Numbered from the stretch's first letter, positions 52,201 through 62,157 are shown. The stretch: DNA of 64,000 nucleotides from Mariniphaga sp963747515 (GCA_963747515.1 CAVVFN010000008.1:434001-498000); one strand, 5' to 3'. Program-made: numbers and translations. Notes: generated by a model not told the origin, from the sequence alone.

Positions 52201-55164
52201 ATGAATTTAAAAATATTTCCAGTTTTAATAATTCTTTTAGTTGCTCAGTTTTCTGAAATATTTGCCTTAGAATCTCCCGAAAAAGGAGATCCACCCTTTT
52301 TGTTACTTTCCGAAGACTTTTGGGTAAAGGAAATACTTGACAGCATGAGCCTTGAAGAAAAAATTGCCCAATTGATAATGATCCCGGTTTATCCAAGACA
52401 AACTGATGCAGAAAAAGTGCAAATAATAAAAACTATACAAACATATAAACCCGGAGGAGTTCTTATTATGCAGGGTAGTCCGGCAAGAACAGTTCAGTGG
52501 ATAAATGAGTTTCAGAATAATTCTGACGTCCCTCTTTTTGTGGCCATCGACGGGGAATGGGGACTTTCCATGCGCATTGACAGTACCCTTCGGTATCCAT
52601 ATGCACAGGCTATTGGTGCAGTTCAGGATTCCACATATCTTTTTCAGATGGGCAGAGACCTTGCAAAACAAATGAAACTGATGGGAATACACATGAATTT
52701 TGCCCCTGTAGCCGATATTAACACTAACCCTCAAAATCCAGTCATCAATTTCCGCTCATTTGGTGAAAATAAAATAAATGTTTCCAAAAAAGCATTTTAT
52801 ATTGCCAATGGAATGCAAAGCGAATGGATAATTCCTGTGGTAAAGCATTTTCCCGGACATGGAGATACAGAAACCGACTCGCATAAAGAGCTGCCGGTTA
52901 TTAATCATCCCAAGAGCAGGATTGATGTGGTTGAAAGTTTTCCTTTCCGTTATCTTGCCGATAAAGGAATCATCGGAATCATGACTGCCCACTTAAATGT
53001 ACCTGCCCTCGATAATTCAGGAACACCTTCTTCCCTTTCAAAAAAAGTTGTAACCCATTATCTGCGCGAAGAAATAGGATTCAAAGGGTTTGTAATCACA
53101 GATGCTATGAACATGCAGGGTGTATTGAAAGGCAAAGGAAATCCCGTTGTAGAAGCACTTAATGCTGGAAACGATATGCTGGAGTTTGTAACCGATTTGC
53201 CTGGTGCCATAGCTGCCGTGAAGCAGGCAATAGCAAGCGGGCAACTTTCAGTAAAAGAAATTGATAAAAAATGCAGCAGGGTACTGGCCTTAAAACGATG
53301 GTCAGGTTTACATCTATACAAACCGGCGGATATAAAAAACCTGACTGATCGGTTGAATTCTCCCTATTATGAAGTTACTGTCCGCAAAATCATTAAAGGT
53401 TCGCTGACAGCTCTATGCAATAACAGCATTCTTCCCGTTAAGGATTTCGAAAAATTGAAAATTGCTTCAGTAATGATAGGTAGCGATAATACAACCTCCT
53501 TTCAAAAAATGATGGACAAATATGCTCAGGTCGATCATTTTTTCCTTAAAAAAGATGCTTCAGAACGGGAAGTAGCTGTTTTACGTAAAACACTCGACAA
53601 TTACAATCTTATAGTTGCAGGGGTACAGGGAATTAACCTCTATCCTTCAGGTTCATATGGAATTAGCCAAGTTCAAAAACTGGCTCTGGCCGATATTATC
53701 AGGGACAATCGTGTAGTTACCGTTTTTTTTGGAAACGCATATGCCTTAAAGCATTTCGAAAACATTCACCATTCCCAGGGTTTGATTCTGGCCTATCAAA
53801 ACAACCTGTTAACCCAGGAACTGGCAGCTCAGGCAGTTTTCGGGGCATTTGACCTTTCAGGCAGACTGCCTGTTTCAATTGATGATCGCTTTAAAATTGG
53901 TGACGGAATTGATGTAAATAAAGACAAAACCTTCGCCTATACCATTCCCGAAGAAGCAGGCATAAATTCATTAAAACTTACATGCAGCATTGATTCTCTT
54001 GCTGACCTGGGCATCAAAAAAAAAGCTTTCCCCGGGGTGCAGGTACTGGTTGCAAAAGACGGTGAAGTGGTTTTTCATAAATGCTACGGCTACCATACTT
54101 ATTTTGAAGAAGAGAAAGTTGCCCCTGATGATATCTACGATTGGGCTTCGCTGACTAAAGTGACTGGGCCACTGCCTGCTCTAATGAAACTGGTGGATGA
54201 AAAAAAAATTAAGATCGATGCATCTTTTAGTACCTACTGGCCTGATTTTTCCGGAACGGAAAAAGGGAAAATACCACTCCGGGATTACCTTGCTCATCAG
54301 GCCAGATTGCCTGCCTGGATCCCATTCTGGCGTATGGGACTCGATAAGGATGGGAATCTGAGCCACGAAGTATTTTCAAACCAGCCTTCCGATAAATTCA
54401 GTATTAGGGTTTCCAATCACCTGTACCTGAAAAACGATTTCATTAAAACTATTTACGATACGATTCGCACATCCACATCCCTACCCTTAAAAAAATATGT
54501 ATACTCAGACCTAAGCTTCCATCTCTACCCACAAATTATAACAAATTTAACAGGTGTTCCATATACGGATTACATATCAGAAAATTTCTACAAACCACTA
54601 GGAGCTGTTTCAGTTACTTATAATCCATATCTTCATTTCCCTCTGGAGCGGATTGTACCCACTGAAAACGATGATTTTTTCAGAAAAGAAAAGTTAAGAG
54701 GATTTGTACACGACGAAGGTGCTGCCATGCTGGGAGGAGTATCAGGAAATGCAGGATTATTTGGTACTGCCGGTGATCTGGCCAAGATTTTTCAGATGTA
54801 CCTTCAGAAAGGATATTTTGCAGGAAAACAATTTATTTCAGCAAAAACCATTGAAGAATTTACCCATATCCAGTTCCGCGAAAATAAGAACCGGAGGGGG
54901 CTGGGATTTGACAAGCCATACATCGACAATTATAAAAATAAACTTAAAGATGCTTATCCGGCAGTAAGTGCCAGCAAAAATAGTTTCGGACATACGGGTT
55001 ACACCGGCACAATGGCTTGGGCAGACCCCGACAGCGGAATACTCTTTATCTTCATGTCGAACAGGGTATATCCAACTCGTGATAATTCTGCATTATTCGA
55101 TCTTAATATCCGACCGGCAATGCATCAGGCAATCTACGACAGTTTACTTGCTCCTGAAATTTGA
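52201..55164 (+). CDS. GH3 glycosidase fused to a beta-lactamase-fold serine hydrolase
   Basis: 987 residues from ATG 52201; nine codons earlier another ATG lacks the clean signal peptide seen here (residues 1-23, ending FALES). Residues about 30-390 are a NagZ-type GH3 domain: LFVAIDGEWGLSMR, HMNFAPVADINTNP, the KHFPGHGDTETDSHKELP block holding the Asp-His acid/base pair, and GFVITDAMNM with the nucleophile Asp. After a linking domain (about 400-590), residues 610-987 form a serine hydrolase with SLTK and GHTGYTGT. This fused layout is common in Bacteroidota and is linked to peptidoglycan recycling (family knowledge). It acts in the periplasm. Confidence 0.9.
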   Translation: MNLKIFPVLIILLVAQFSEIFALESPEKGDPPFLLLSEDFWVKEILDSMSLEEKIAQLIMIPVYPRQTDAEKVQIIKTIQTYKPGGVLIMQGSPARTVQWINEFQNNSDVPLFVAIDGEWGLSMRIDSTLRYPYAQAIGAVQDSTYLFQMGRDLAKQMKLMGIHMNFAPVADINTNPQNPVINFRSFGENKINVSKKAFYIANGMQSEWIIPVVKHFPGHGDTETDSHKELPVINHPKSRIDVVESFPFRYLADKGIIGIMTAHLNVPALDNSGTPSSLSKKVVTHYLREEIGFKGFVITDAMNMQGVLKGKGNPVVEALNAGNDMLEFVTDLPGAIAAVKQAIASGQLSVKEIDKKCSRVLALKRWSGLHLYKPADIKNLTDRLNSPYYEVTVRKIIKGSLTALCNNSILPVKDFEKLKIASVMIGSDNTTSFQKMMDKYAQVDHFFLKKDASEREVAVLRKTLDNYNLIVAGVQGINLYPSGSYGISQVQKLALADIIRDNRVVTVFFGNAYALKHFENIHHSQGLILAYQNNLLTQELAAQAVFGAFDLSGRLPVSIDDRFKIGDGIDVNKDKTFAYTIPEEAGINSLKLTCSIDSLADLGIKKKAFPGVQVLVAKDGEVVFHKCYGYHTYFEEEKVAPDDIYDWASLTKVTGPLPALMKLVDEKKIKIDASFSTYWPDFSGTEKGKIPLRDYLAHQARLPAWIPFWRMGLDKDGNLSHEVFSNQPSDKFSIRVSNHLYLKNDFIKTIYDTIRTSTSLPLKKYVYSDLSFHLYPQIITNLTGVPYTDYISENFYKPLGAVSVTYNPYLHFPLERIVPTENDDFFRKEKLRGFVHDEGAAMLGGVSGNAGLFGTAGDLAKIFQMYLQKGYFAGKQFISAKTIEEFTHIQFRENKNRRGLGFDKPYIDNYKNKLKDAYPAVSASKNSFGHTGYTGTMAWADPDSGILFIFMSNRVYPTRDNSALFDLNIRPAMHQAIYDSLLAPEI

Positions 55165-55416
55165 CATGGGTTAAAAAAAGTTAATTACACCTGTTGGGTT
55201 TAACATTTTATTCGGCATCACTCAATTTAATTAAACTGATTTACAAATTATTAAGTAATAAAAAGATAATTTTACTGCACAATAGAAATCAATCAAAAGG
55301 CAAACATTAAAATATACTGCCTGTTTTAAGATCATAATTAAATATTAAATTTTAATTTTACAATCCAAGTCGTTCATTTTAATAATTTGTAAACAGCAAA
55401 ATAAAAATTAAACATT

Positions 55417-55671
55417 ATGGAGCGTAAAATCACATTTAATGAGCTGCGTAAAATCAAAGACAGCTTACCTGACGGTTCAATTAAAAAATTAGCACAAGAA
55501 TTTGAAGTTACAGAAGAAACCGTCAGGAATTATTTTGGAGGCGCTAATTACACGAATGGTGCAGCAGTAGGAATACATATGGAACCAGGTCCCAATGGAG
55601 GAATCGTTCTTCTCGATGATGCAGCAATTCTTGAACGGGCCAGGGAAATTCTTGAGGAAGAAATAGTTTAA
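55417..55671 (+). CDS. Small helix-turn-helix DNA-binding protein
   Basis: 84 residues, MERKITFNELRKIKDSLP. An HTH is visible at about 20-45 (IKKLAQEFEVTEETVRNYFGG). It ends in a conserved-looking tail, GPNGGIVLLDDAAILERAREILEE. It resembles a short protein found widely in Bacteroidota and annotated only as DNA-binding. The gene has its own terminator 25 bases downstream, so it forms a single-gene unit. The target is unknown. Confidence 0.82.
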   Translation: MERKITFNELRKIKDSLPDGSIKKLAQEFEVTEETVRNYFGGANYTNGAAVGIHMEPGPNGGIVLLDDAAILERAREILEEEIV

Positions 55672-55695
55672 ATCCAAAAAAAATTATACCATCGC

Positions 55696-55726
55696 AAACT
55701 GCCCTTCCGCCAGGGCAGTTTTTTTA
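55696..55726 (+). terminator. Terminator after the small HTH gene
   Basis: An 8-bp stem AACTGCCC with GGGCAGTT, an 8-base loop, then seven T residues. Confidence 0.92.
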
Positions 55727-55744
55727 AACCTAAAAAAATCTAAA

Positions 55745-56539
55745 ATGAAAAAACATCTCCTTTTTGTTTCCATCTTTTTCATTTCCTTTTTCTCCTGTCA
55801 AAACAGCAACTCGTGGCAACCGCTATTCAACGGTGAAAATCTTGAAAATTGGGACATGCATTTAGGTACTCCTCTTAAAGGATTTGAGAATCAGGCAAAA
55901 CCCACATCCACCAAAGAAGTATTTAAAGTAGTTGAAAATAACGGCGAAAAACTGATTTACATATCGGGCAACATAAACGGTTCTCTTGCCTCCCGCGATA
56001 CCTTTGCCAATTACCACCTGCAACTTGTATATAAATGGGGAGATGAAGTATATACCAGCCGGAACAGCGGGTTGCTTTACCACAGCTTCGGCAACTTCGG
56101 GGAAGCATTGGGGACCTGGATGGTTAACATTGAATGCCAACTCATGCATGAACGCCTTGGCGATACATACCTGATGAACAATACCTATTGTGAGACACCG
56201 GCAGTGGAAGAAGATGGAAGCTTCAGATATGATCCGGCAGGAGAGGTAAAAAAATTCAGTATTGAGCACAATGGACAGTTGATAAAAAAAGCTGCTGATT
56301 ATGAGAATCCACTGGGTGAATGGAACACAGTGGATCTGTATTGCTTTGGCAGCACGGCCGTGCACGTGGTAAATGGTCAGACAGTAATGGTAAACCACAA
56401 TACCGGTATAGTGGAAAACGGTCATACAAAGCCTCTCACTTCAGGAAAGATACAGATTCAGTCGGAAGGAGCAGAATTATTCATCCGTACCATTCAGATA
56501 CGACCCATTAAAGAAATACCAGCAGAAGTCCTGCAATAG
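55745..56539 (+). CDS. DUF1080 (3-keto-disaccharide hydrolase-type) lipoprotein
   Basis: 264 residues. A signal ends with the lipobox FFSC (Cys near 18). WQPLFNGENLENWDMHLG is the standard start of the DUF1080 domain (concanavalin-like jelly-roll), followed by YHLQLVYKWGDEV, NSGLLYHSFG, NIECQLMHERLGDTYLM and WNTVDLYCFG. Some DUF1080 proteins cleave 3-keto-glucosides; others are uncharacterised. It is probably anchored in the outer membrane facing sugar substrates. It lies behind the terminator of the HTH gene and has its own terminator. Confidence 0.88.
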   Translation: MKKHLLFVSIFFISFFSCQNSNSWQPLFNGENLENWDMHLGTPLKGFENQAKPTSTKEVFKVVENNGEKLIYISGNINGSLASRDTFANYHLQLVYKWGDEVYTSRNSGLLYHSFGNFGEALGTWMVNIECQLMHERLGDTYLMNNTYCETPAVEEDGSFRYDPAGEVKKFSIEHNGQLIKKAADYENPLGEWNTVDLYCFGSTAVHVVNGQTVMVNHNTGIVENGHTKPLTSGKIQIQSEGAELFIRTIQIRPIKEIPAEVLQ

Positions 56540-56564
56540 TAGGGAAGTTAATAATCAAACAAAG

Positions 56565-56596
56565 CACGTTTCATTTTAAATGAAGCGTTTTTTTTG
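56565..56596 (+). terminator. Terminator after the DUF1080 gene
   Basis: A 10-bp stem CGTTTCATTT with AAATGAAGCG (one wobble) and a tight loop, then eight T residues at 56588-56595. Confidence 0.85.
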
Positions 56597-56756
56597 TCTT
56601 GTAAAAATAATGTTGCTTTAGTTGAGAAATAAAATGAATCCTGAATTTCACCGGTTCTATGCGGGGAAAGAACCTGTAAATATAATGTTAACATCTTTTT
56701 TTGAATTAAACATTGGAAAGCATTTCTTTTGTACCTAAAAATTTTACACGTATACA

Positions 56757-57959
56757 ATGATTAAATTTTCCTTTCAAAACCAGTTGACCCTGAAAAATAC
56801 CATTCTTGGAATACAATTTCTTTTTGTCGCCTTCGGGGCCACAGTTCTGGTGCCGTTACTGGTAGGTATTGACCCTTCTGTTGCCTTATTTACCGCTGGG
56901 ATTGGAACCCTTATCTTTCACCTGATAACCGGTGGTAAGGTACCGGTATTTTTGGGCAGCAGCTTTGCGTTCATTGCCCCAATAATTGAAGCCACACGAT
57001 TGTATGGCTGGCCAGGAACCCTCTCGGGAATCATTGCAGTTGGTGTGGTGTACGGAGTGGTGTCGGCTTTGGTAAAAGCTCGCGGAATAAAATTCATTGA
57101 GCGGCTTTTCCCACCTGTGGTAGTAGGACCTGTAATCATGATTATCGGGTTATCACTTGCCTCGGCAGCCGTAGATATGGCCAAATCCGACTGGGTGCTG
57201 GCAGTTATTTCGCTGCTTACAGCCATTGTTGTGGTAATATGGGGAAAAGGTCTGGCCAAGCTTATTCCAATTTTCATTGCCATTATTGTTGGTTATCTGG
57301 CAGCGGTTATTTGGGGAAAAGTGGATTATACTGCCATTAAGGATGCAACATGGATTATGATTCCGAAATTCACAGCACCACATTTTCACTGGCAGGCTAT
57401 ATTGTACATGATACCTGTAGCTATTGCCCCTATTATTGAGCATGTAGGTGATATGTACGCCATAGGAGGTGTTTGCCACAAAAACTTCATTGAAAAACCT
57501 GGATTACACCGTACCCTTCTTGGCGACGGGATTGCAACAGCAGTAGCCGGATTCTTCGGTGGCGTGCCAAACACTACCTATTCCGAAGTAACCGGTGCCA
57601 TTACCCTCACAAACATTACGAATCCATTTGTACTTCGTATTGCTGCCATCACAGCCGTTTTATTTGCCTTTATAGGAAAAATCAGCGGTTTTTTGAAAAC
57701 CATCCCAGCATCTGTTTTAGGAGGCATTATGCTGTTACTGTTTGGAATGATTGCATCTATCGGTATTAAATCACTTGTGGAATCAAAAACCAATATGAAT
57801 GAAACCCGGAACCAGGTAGTTGTTTCCATTATTCTTACTGTTGGTATAGGTGGTGCCATTATACAATACGGTACCTTCTCCCTGGCAGGAATTGGTTTGG
57901 CAGCACTTGTGGGTATTGTACTTAATGTAATCTTGCCGCAAACAAAAAGAGGAGAATAA
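56757..57959 (+). CDS. Uracil/xanthine permease (NCS2/NAT family)
   Basis: 400 residues with about 12-14 membrane helices. NAT-family marks are GSSFAFIAPI (about 63-72), VVVGPVIMIIGLSLA, IPVAIAPIIEHVGDMYAIGG (substrate Glu in the EHVGD loop), and GVPNTTYSEVTGAI near residue 265-278. This resembles UraA-type uracil transporters, though xanthine or another base cannot be excluded. Uptake of a nucleobase across the inner membrane by proton symport is family knowledge. It stands alone after a terminator. Confidence 0.9.
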   Translation: MIKFSFQNQLTLKNTILGIQFLFVAFGATVLVPLLVGIDPSVALFTAGIGTLIFHLITGGKVPVFLGSSFAFIAPIIEATRLYGWPGTLSGIIAVGVVYGVVSALVKARGIKFIERLFPPVVVGPVIMIIGLSLASAAVDMAKSDWVLAVISLLTAIVVVIWGKGLAKLIPIFIAIIVGYLAAVIWGKVDYTAIKDATWIMIPKFTAPHFHWQAILYMIPVAIAPIIEHVGDMYAIGGVCHKNFIEKPGLHRTLLGDGIATAVAGFFGGVPNTTYSEVTGAITLTNITNPFVLRIAAITAVLFAFIGKISGFLKTIPASVLGGIMLLLFGMIASIGIKSLVESKTNMNETRNQVVVSIILTVGIGGAIIQYGTFSLAGIGLAALVGIVLNVILPQTKRGE

Positions 57960-58030
57960 TCAACCATACCGCTGTACCTTAAATACACCTGTCCAGAGGG
58001 TGTAATCGGTCAGGTATATTATTTTATTTT

Positions 58031-58795
58031 TTACTGCTTTTCGGTCAGATATTTCCAGAACCTCCTGGGCATATGCTGGCGTTGCAACCGAAGGTTCTTC
58101 CGCTCTCTAATGCTGATTTTCTCAAAATAAGATTTCCAGAGTGTCTGGTAAAAAGCATCACTTTCCTTTAGTACGTTTTCATTTACCTGTCCGGTATGTC
58201 TGTTGATTTCACTATTGGTAAGCTCCACCTCTTCCACTCTCTTTTTGTCGTAATATGCTCCGTAATTCCGCTTCAAATCATACAGCAACCACTGCTGATC
58301 GGCAAAGCGACTTCGGAAATGCCCCAACACCAGAGGAAGAACATCGTATAGCGGTTCAATTCCACAAAAATAAAGACCGTCTTTTGTCTGCTGGAACCGC
58401 ACAAACTGCATCATATTTATAGCTTCCCTTTTTACCTTGCGGGCATTCTGAACCACCTCCAGCACATCAGGATCACCGTAATCGGTTTCAATGCTCACCT
58501 TTTCTTCGAACAATCGCTTTGCAAATCTCAAAATAACCTGTTCAATACCTTCCGCTTCCGAAAGGAATGCATAATAGAGCAGCTGCCTGTTTTTAACCGA
58601 TAGCTTTTGTTGGATCCCTTTCCAAACACGCAAGGCTTTGGCTGAATCAGCTTTCACATAAACCCTTCTGGAAAACAAATCCGGCGGCTGTTTTTCTTTT
58701 ACCTGCACGGCATCAGGAAAGCTCCTTCGACTATACCCTTCGAAAATACTGGTAAGTAATCCTTCAAATGTACCGTCATAAATAAATATCAGCAT
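58031..58795 (-). CDS. TIGR03915 family putative DNA-repair protein
   Basis: 254 residues. It starts MLIFIYDGTFEGLLTSIFEGY, the signature of the TIGR03915 family, and continues with VYVKADSAKALRVWKGI, VRREAINMMQFVRFQ-type KREAINMMQFVRFQQTKDGLYF and FADQQWLLYDLKRNYGAYYD. The family is nearly always adjacent to a radical-SAM partner (TIGR03916) and is thought to serve in DNA repair or modification; the chemistry is not established. Here the partner gene lies about 4 kb upstream on the same strand (62741-64000), separated by four other genes. The length is normal. Confidence 0.85.
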   Translation of the reverse strand: MLIFIYDGTFEGLLTSIFEGYSRRSFPDAVQVKEKQPPDLFSRRVYVKADSAKALRVWKGIQQKLSVKNRQLLYYAFLSEAEGIEQVILRFAKRLFEEKVSIETDYGDPDVLEVVQNARKVKREAINMMQFVRFQQTKDGLYFCGIEPLYDVLPLVLGHFRSRFADQQWLLYDLKRNYGAYYDKKRVEEVELTNSEINRHTGQVNENVLKESDAFYQTLWKSYFEKISIRERKNLRLQRQHMPRRFWKYLTEKQ

Positions 58796-58992
58796 AATGC
58801 AAATATACCTTCAGCCACACAAAAAAAAGCAGCTTTTGGTGTCATTCTGCTTCGGAGGTAAAACAAATAATTGATATAAGAATCTGAAGCGGCCAATGCA
58901 ATTGAATCGGGTAAACATTTAAAAACAAATGGTGTTGATTTATCAGATGCACTAAATATATAAAAGCACATTTTTAAGTATTCTAAAATAAA

Positions 58993-59988
58993 ATGGAAAG
59001 CATATATCTTATTTCAGGCATTCTTTTGCTGCTTTTAACTATGTACGATTTTTTTTTCACCACATTGTCGGGAGGAGGGGCAGCTTTTATCACCCGATTT
59101 GTATCCTTTACCAGTCATAAAAGCCTGCAGCTGTGCGTAAAATTGTTCGGGAGGCGTGCATACAGTCTCAGTGGAATGGCTGTTAATCTTTCAGTGCTCC
59201 TGGTTTGGGTAATCCTTATCTGGGTTGGCCTTTTTCTGGTTTTTACCAGCAATCCGGAAGCAATTGTAAATGACATGGGCAGAATGGCAAATAACTGGGA
59301 GCGGCTTTATTTTACAGGGTACACCCTCTCTACCCTTGGCCTTGGGAATTTTTCACCCACAACAGCTGCTTTTGAGCTCCTTACAAGCATATTTTCCTTT
59401 TTTGGTTTTATTTTCTTTACCACATCCATGACCTATCTGGTTTCTGTATCTTCAGCTGTCACTCATAAACGTTCGCTTGCCCTTTCCATCAGGAATCTTG
59501 GTAAAACACCAGAAGAAATGGTTTACCGCCTGCTAAACCAGGATGTCTCTTTTTCCCGGCAAAACCTCGCCTCACTTCAGGAAAAAATAGAACGGCATTC
59601 CATTAACCTGCAGGCATACCCGGTACTTCATAATTATGCAAACAGCGACATTCACTGTTCATTAAGCCTGAATCTTGTAAAACTTGATGAAGCATTAAGT
59701 ATCCTGCTGAACAGTAAAGAAGGAGAAAAAATGAAAAACGCCATATCGGCTATCAGAGGTTCGATTACCTATTTCCTTAACCATATAGAACAGAATTTTT
59801 CAAAAACAGTTAATACAGAAGAAGGACCGGATATCAATAAATTACGTGGCTGGGAAATAATCAGCAACTCTTTCATAAACGACCGATCCCTTTTCAACCG
59901 CAGAAAAGTTCTGGGTGGCATACTTAAGTCGGAAAGCTTTGCATGGAAAGATGTTTATAATACGAATCCATCTGCAGAATCAAACTAA
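58993..59988 (+). CDS. Potassium-channel-family protein
   Basis: 331 residues. Hydrophobic segments lie at about 3-20, 65-90 and 128-150, and a pore loop with YTLSTLGLGNFSP (filter TLGLGN near 112-118) lies before the last. This is the two-TM ion-channel pattern, but the filter replaces the classic TVGYG with GLGN. The C-terminal 180 residues are soluble, with helices (SFSRQNLASLQEKIERHSINLQ) that may assemble the channel. It is divergent from the TIGR03915 gene. Ion selectivity is uncertain. Confidence 0.75.
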   Translation: MESIYLISGILLLLLTMYDFFFTTLSGGGAAFITRFVSFTSHKSLQLCVKLFGRRAYSLSGMAVNLSVLLVWVILIWVGLFLVFTSNPEAIVNDMGRMANNWERLYFTGYTLSTLGLGNFSPTTAAFELLTSIFSFFGFIFFTTSMTYLVSVSSAVTHKRSLALSIRNLGKTPEEMVYRLLNQDVSFSRQNLASLQEKIERHSINLQAYPVLHNYANSDIHCSLSLNLVKLDEALSILLNSKEGEKMKNAISAIRGSITYFLNHIEQNFSKTVNTEEGPDINKLRGWEIISNSFINDRSLFNRRKVLGGILKSESFAWKDVYNTNPSAESN

Positions 59989-60280
59989 AGATTCTCATTA
60001 ACCAACTTTGCGAAAATTTGAGAATATAATCTCACCTTCATTAGCAACCTTTTTGAAAAGAAAATGTTGTTGCATCTGCAGAAATAAATGGATTGCAGGA
60101 GCAAAAAGAAAAATAATGGCCAGGAAATAAAAAAGATAAAACGTATATCAGACTGAAACCTAATTCTGTAACATCAGCAGTGCATATTGAAGCTATTTTC
60201 CGATATTCTCACCAAGAACACCATTATGGTTTCCTTAATAAAACAAATTCAACTTCTTTGGGTTTAAGTGCCTGCATCTT

Positions 60281-61429
60281 TTAAAGTGATGCCGGAACCG
60301 TAAACCAGAATGTACTTCCTGTCCCTTCCTGGCTTTCAGCACCTATCCTGCAGCTGTGCTTTTCTGTGAATTCCCTGCATAGCAACAATCCAAGACCAGT
60401 TCCATGTTCATTATAGGTTCCCGGTGTTGAGAAACTGTTTTCAATTTTAAATAATTTTCCCAGAACTTCTTCCGGTATTCCCACACCATTATCGGTTACC
60501 AATACCTTCACTCCGTCCGTGTTTTTAAGGGCACTAATTTTTACTCCCCCTCCCGGCCGGGTAAACTTTATTCCATTTGAAATTAAATTTCTCAAAACAG
60601 AGGCCATCATATCTTTATCGGCAAATACAGGAAGTTCGTCAGGTAATTCGCAGTAAAGGGTTATCCCTTTTTGCCTGGCAGTATCCTCCATTAACCGGCA
60701 TACTTTAGCAATCAGTTCAACCATATTGAAACTAACGGGTCTGAATTTCATCCGCCCGGTATGTGAAAGAGACCAATCCAGCAGGTTTGACAACAAATCA
60801 AGTGTAGTCTTTGCCGAATGCCGGATACCCATGGCATAACTTTCTATTTCATCGTAGTTCCTTTTCTTCACCTGTTCTATGAGCATTTCACTAAAACCAA
60901 GAATGCTGTTAAACGGACTTTTTAAATCGTGTGCAATTATAGAGAAGAATTTATCCTTACCAGCATTAAGTTCCTTCAATCGTAATTCATTTTCCCGCAA
61001 TGCCTGTTCAATTTGCTTTCGTTCGGAAATATCACGTACATTTAGCACTACAGCCTGCACGGCAGGATTATCTAATTGATTGGTACCATAAGCTTCCAGA
61101 TATACCCAGCTCCCGTTTTTATGCCGGTGTCGGTATTGGGTGCCTCCGGAACCTTGATTAAATATAATCTGGCGAAGACCCTGAACAGTTTTCTCGCGGT
61201 CATCTGGATGAATCATAGCATCAATAACCGGTAAATTTACAAGTTCTTCCTGCTTGTAACCCAGGATGTTTTCACATGATTCACTTACATATTGCTGAAT
61301 TCCGTCGGCTCCTATGAGCACAATCATATCAAATGAATTTTTAATCAGCTGCCTGAAACGCTCATCATTATAGGTTAGCAAAATATCCGTTTGTTTTGTG
61401 AATTGCCGGCAGGTTTCATTTTGTTGCAT
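60281..61429 (-). CDS. PAS-domain sensor histidine kinase
   Basis: 382 residues. One PAS domain (about 22-140; FDMIVLIGADGIQQYVSESC, LPVIDAMIHPDDREK, with a PAC end DISERKQIEQ), then a HisKA domain with the phospho-acceptor His167 in SIIAHDLKSPFNSILG and an HATPase domain (about 270-380; NLISNGIKFTRPGGG, DNGVGIPEE, GTGLGLLLC). There is no membrane segment, so it is cytoplasmic. Its kinase core is clearly paralogous to the frameshifted CHASE kinase near 41 kb. No response regulator is adjacent. Confidence 0.9.
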   Translation of the reverse strand: MQQNETCRQFTKQTDILLTYNDERFRQLIKNSFDMIVLIGADGIQQYVSESCENILGYKQEELVNLPVIDAMIHPDDREKTVQGLRQIIFNQGSGGTQYRHRHKNGSWVYLEAYGTNQLDNPAVQAVVLNVRDISERKQIEQALRENELRLKELNAGKDKFFSIIAHDLKSPFNSILGFSEMLIEQVKKRNYDEIESYAMGIRHSAKTTLDLLSNLLDWSLSHTGRMKFRPVSFNMVELIAKVCRLMEDTARQKGITLYCELPDELPVFADKDMMASVLRNLISNGIKFTRPGGGVKISALKNTDGVKVLVTDNGVGIPEEVLGKLFKIENSFSTPGTYNEHGTGLGLLLCREFTEKHSCRIGAESQEGTGSTFWFTVPASL

Positions 61430-61706
61430 GGTATTGGTTTTTGGTGTTACGTTCAGTTCAATTAATTTCGGCTTAATTTTTACTTAGAGAATTGAATATC
61501 CGCAATAACATGGCAGGTATAGCTTCTGCTCTTTTCCAATGGTATCTGAATCCGCTTCCTTTCATTTCTTCTACATACATCTGAAGCGGAAAAGAGAAGC
61601 TAAAATAGAAAAGATAATTTAAAAATTAAACATTCAAATGAAAAAAGATAAAAATGGTAATTTTTCAATCTTTTGAAATTGAACATTTGATACACCCCTC
61701 ACCCGT

Positions 61707-61841
61707 TCAGTTATCCCTTTTTTCAAAATCCTCCGTTTTTCTGGTCCGAATTCTTCGGACGATTAAAAAAACGAGCGCGACAACAACAATCAAAATTAAA
61801 AATCCGTAAACGCTCAAAATTGCTTTTGCTATTAAGCTCAT
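61707..61841 (-). CDS. 44-residue single-TM protein coupled to ybjQ
   Basis: The ATG lies one base past the end of the YbjQ stop. It has a hydrophobic span at about residues 11-28 (VYGFLILIVVVALVFLIV) and a strongly basic then acidic tail (RRIRTRKTEDFEKRDN). The direction is the same as YbjQ's and the tight spacing suggests translational coupling. No family is recognised. Confidence 0.6.
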   Translation of the reverse strand: MSLIAKAILSVYGFLILIVVVALVFLIVRRIRTRKTEDFEKRDN

Positions 61842-61842
61842 A

Positions 61843-62157
61843 TCAGGAAAATTTCACTGCTGTACCATAAGCCAGTATCTCAGCAGCTCCCATCATCACC
61901 ATTGAGGTAGACAACCTCACATTAATAATGCCATCGGCACCCAATTTTTCAGCATCATTTATCATTCTTTGTAATGCCTGTTCCCTTGATTGTGCCTGCA
62001 ACTGAGTGTACTCCTCAATTTCCCCTCCAACAATACTTTTCAGTTTTGCAAAAAAATCATTTCCGATATGCCTTGCCCTGACAGTACTACCCCGCGCAAT
62101 TCCCAATATTTCTGCGACTTCTTTACCCGGTACTTTTTCTGTAGTTGTAATTATCAT
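61843..62157 (-). CDS. YbjQ/UPF0145 family protein
   Basis: 104 residues. IITTTEKVPGKEVAEILGIARGSTVRARHIG, then AQSREQALQRMINDAEKLGADGIINVRLSTSM and ILAYGTAVKF match the YbjQ family of small pentameric proteins, once called heavy-metal-binding by structure. The function is not known. The length is standard. A single-TM protein follows one base later. GCAGTA and TACTGC form an inverted pair just upstream of its start (about 62158-62186), a possible operator. Confidence 0.85.
   Translation of the reverse strand: MIITTTEKVPGKEVAEILGIARGSTVRARHIGNDFFAKLKSIVGGEIEEYTQLQAQSREQALQRMINDAEKLGADGIINVRLSTSMVMMGAAEILAYGTAVKFS

Noticed and set aside
55862..56425. 187-codon frame on the - strand inside the DUF1080 gene
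   Set aside because: Wholly antisense to a gene with strong family evidence.
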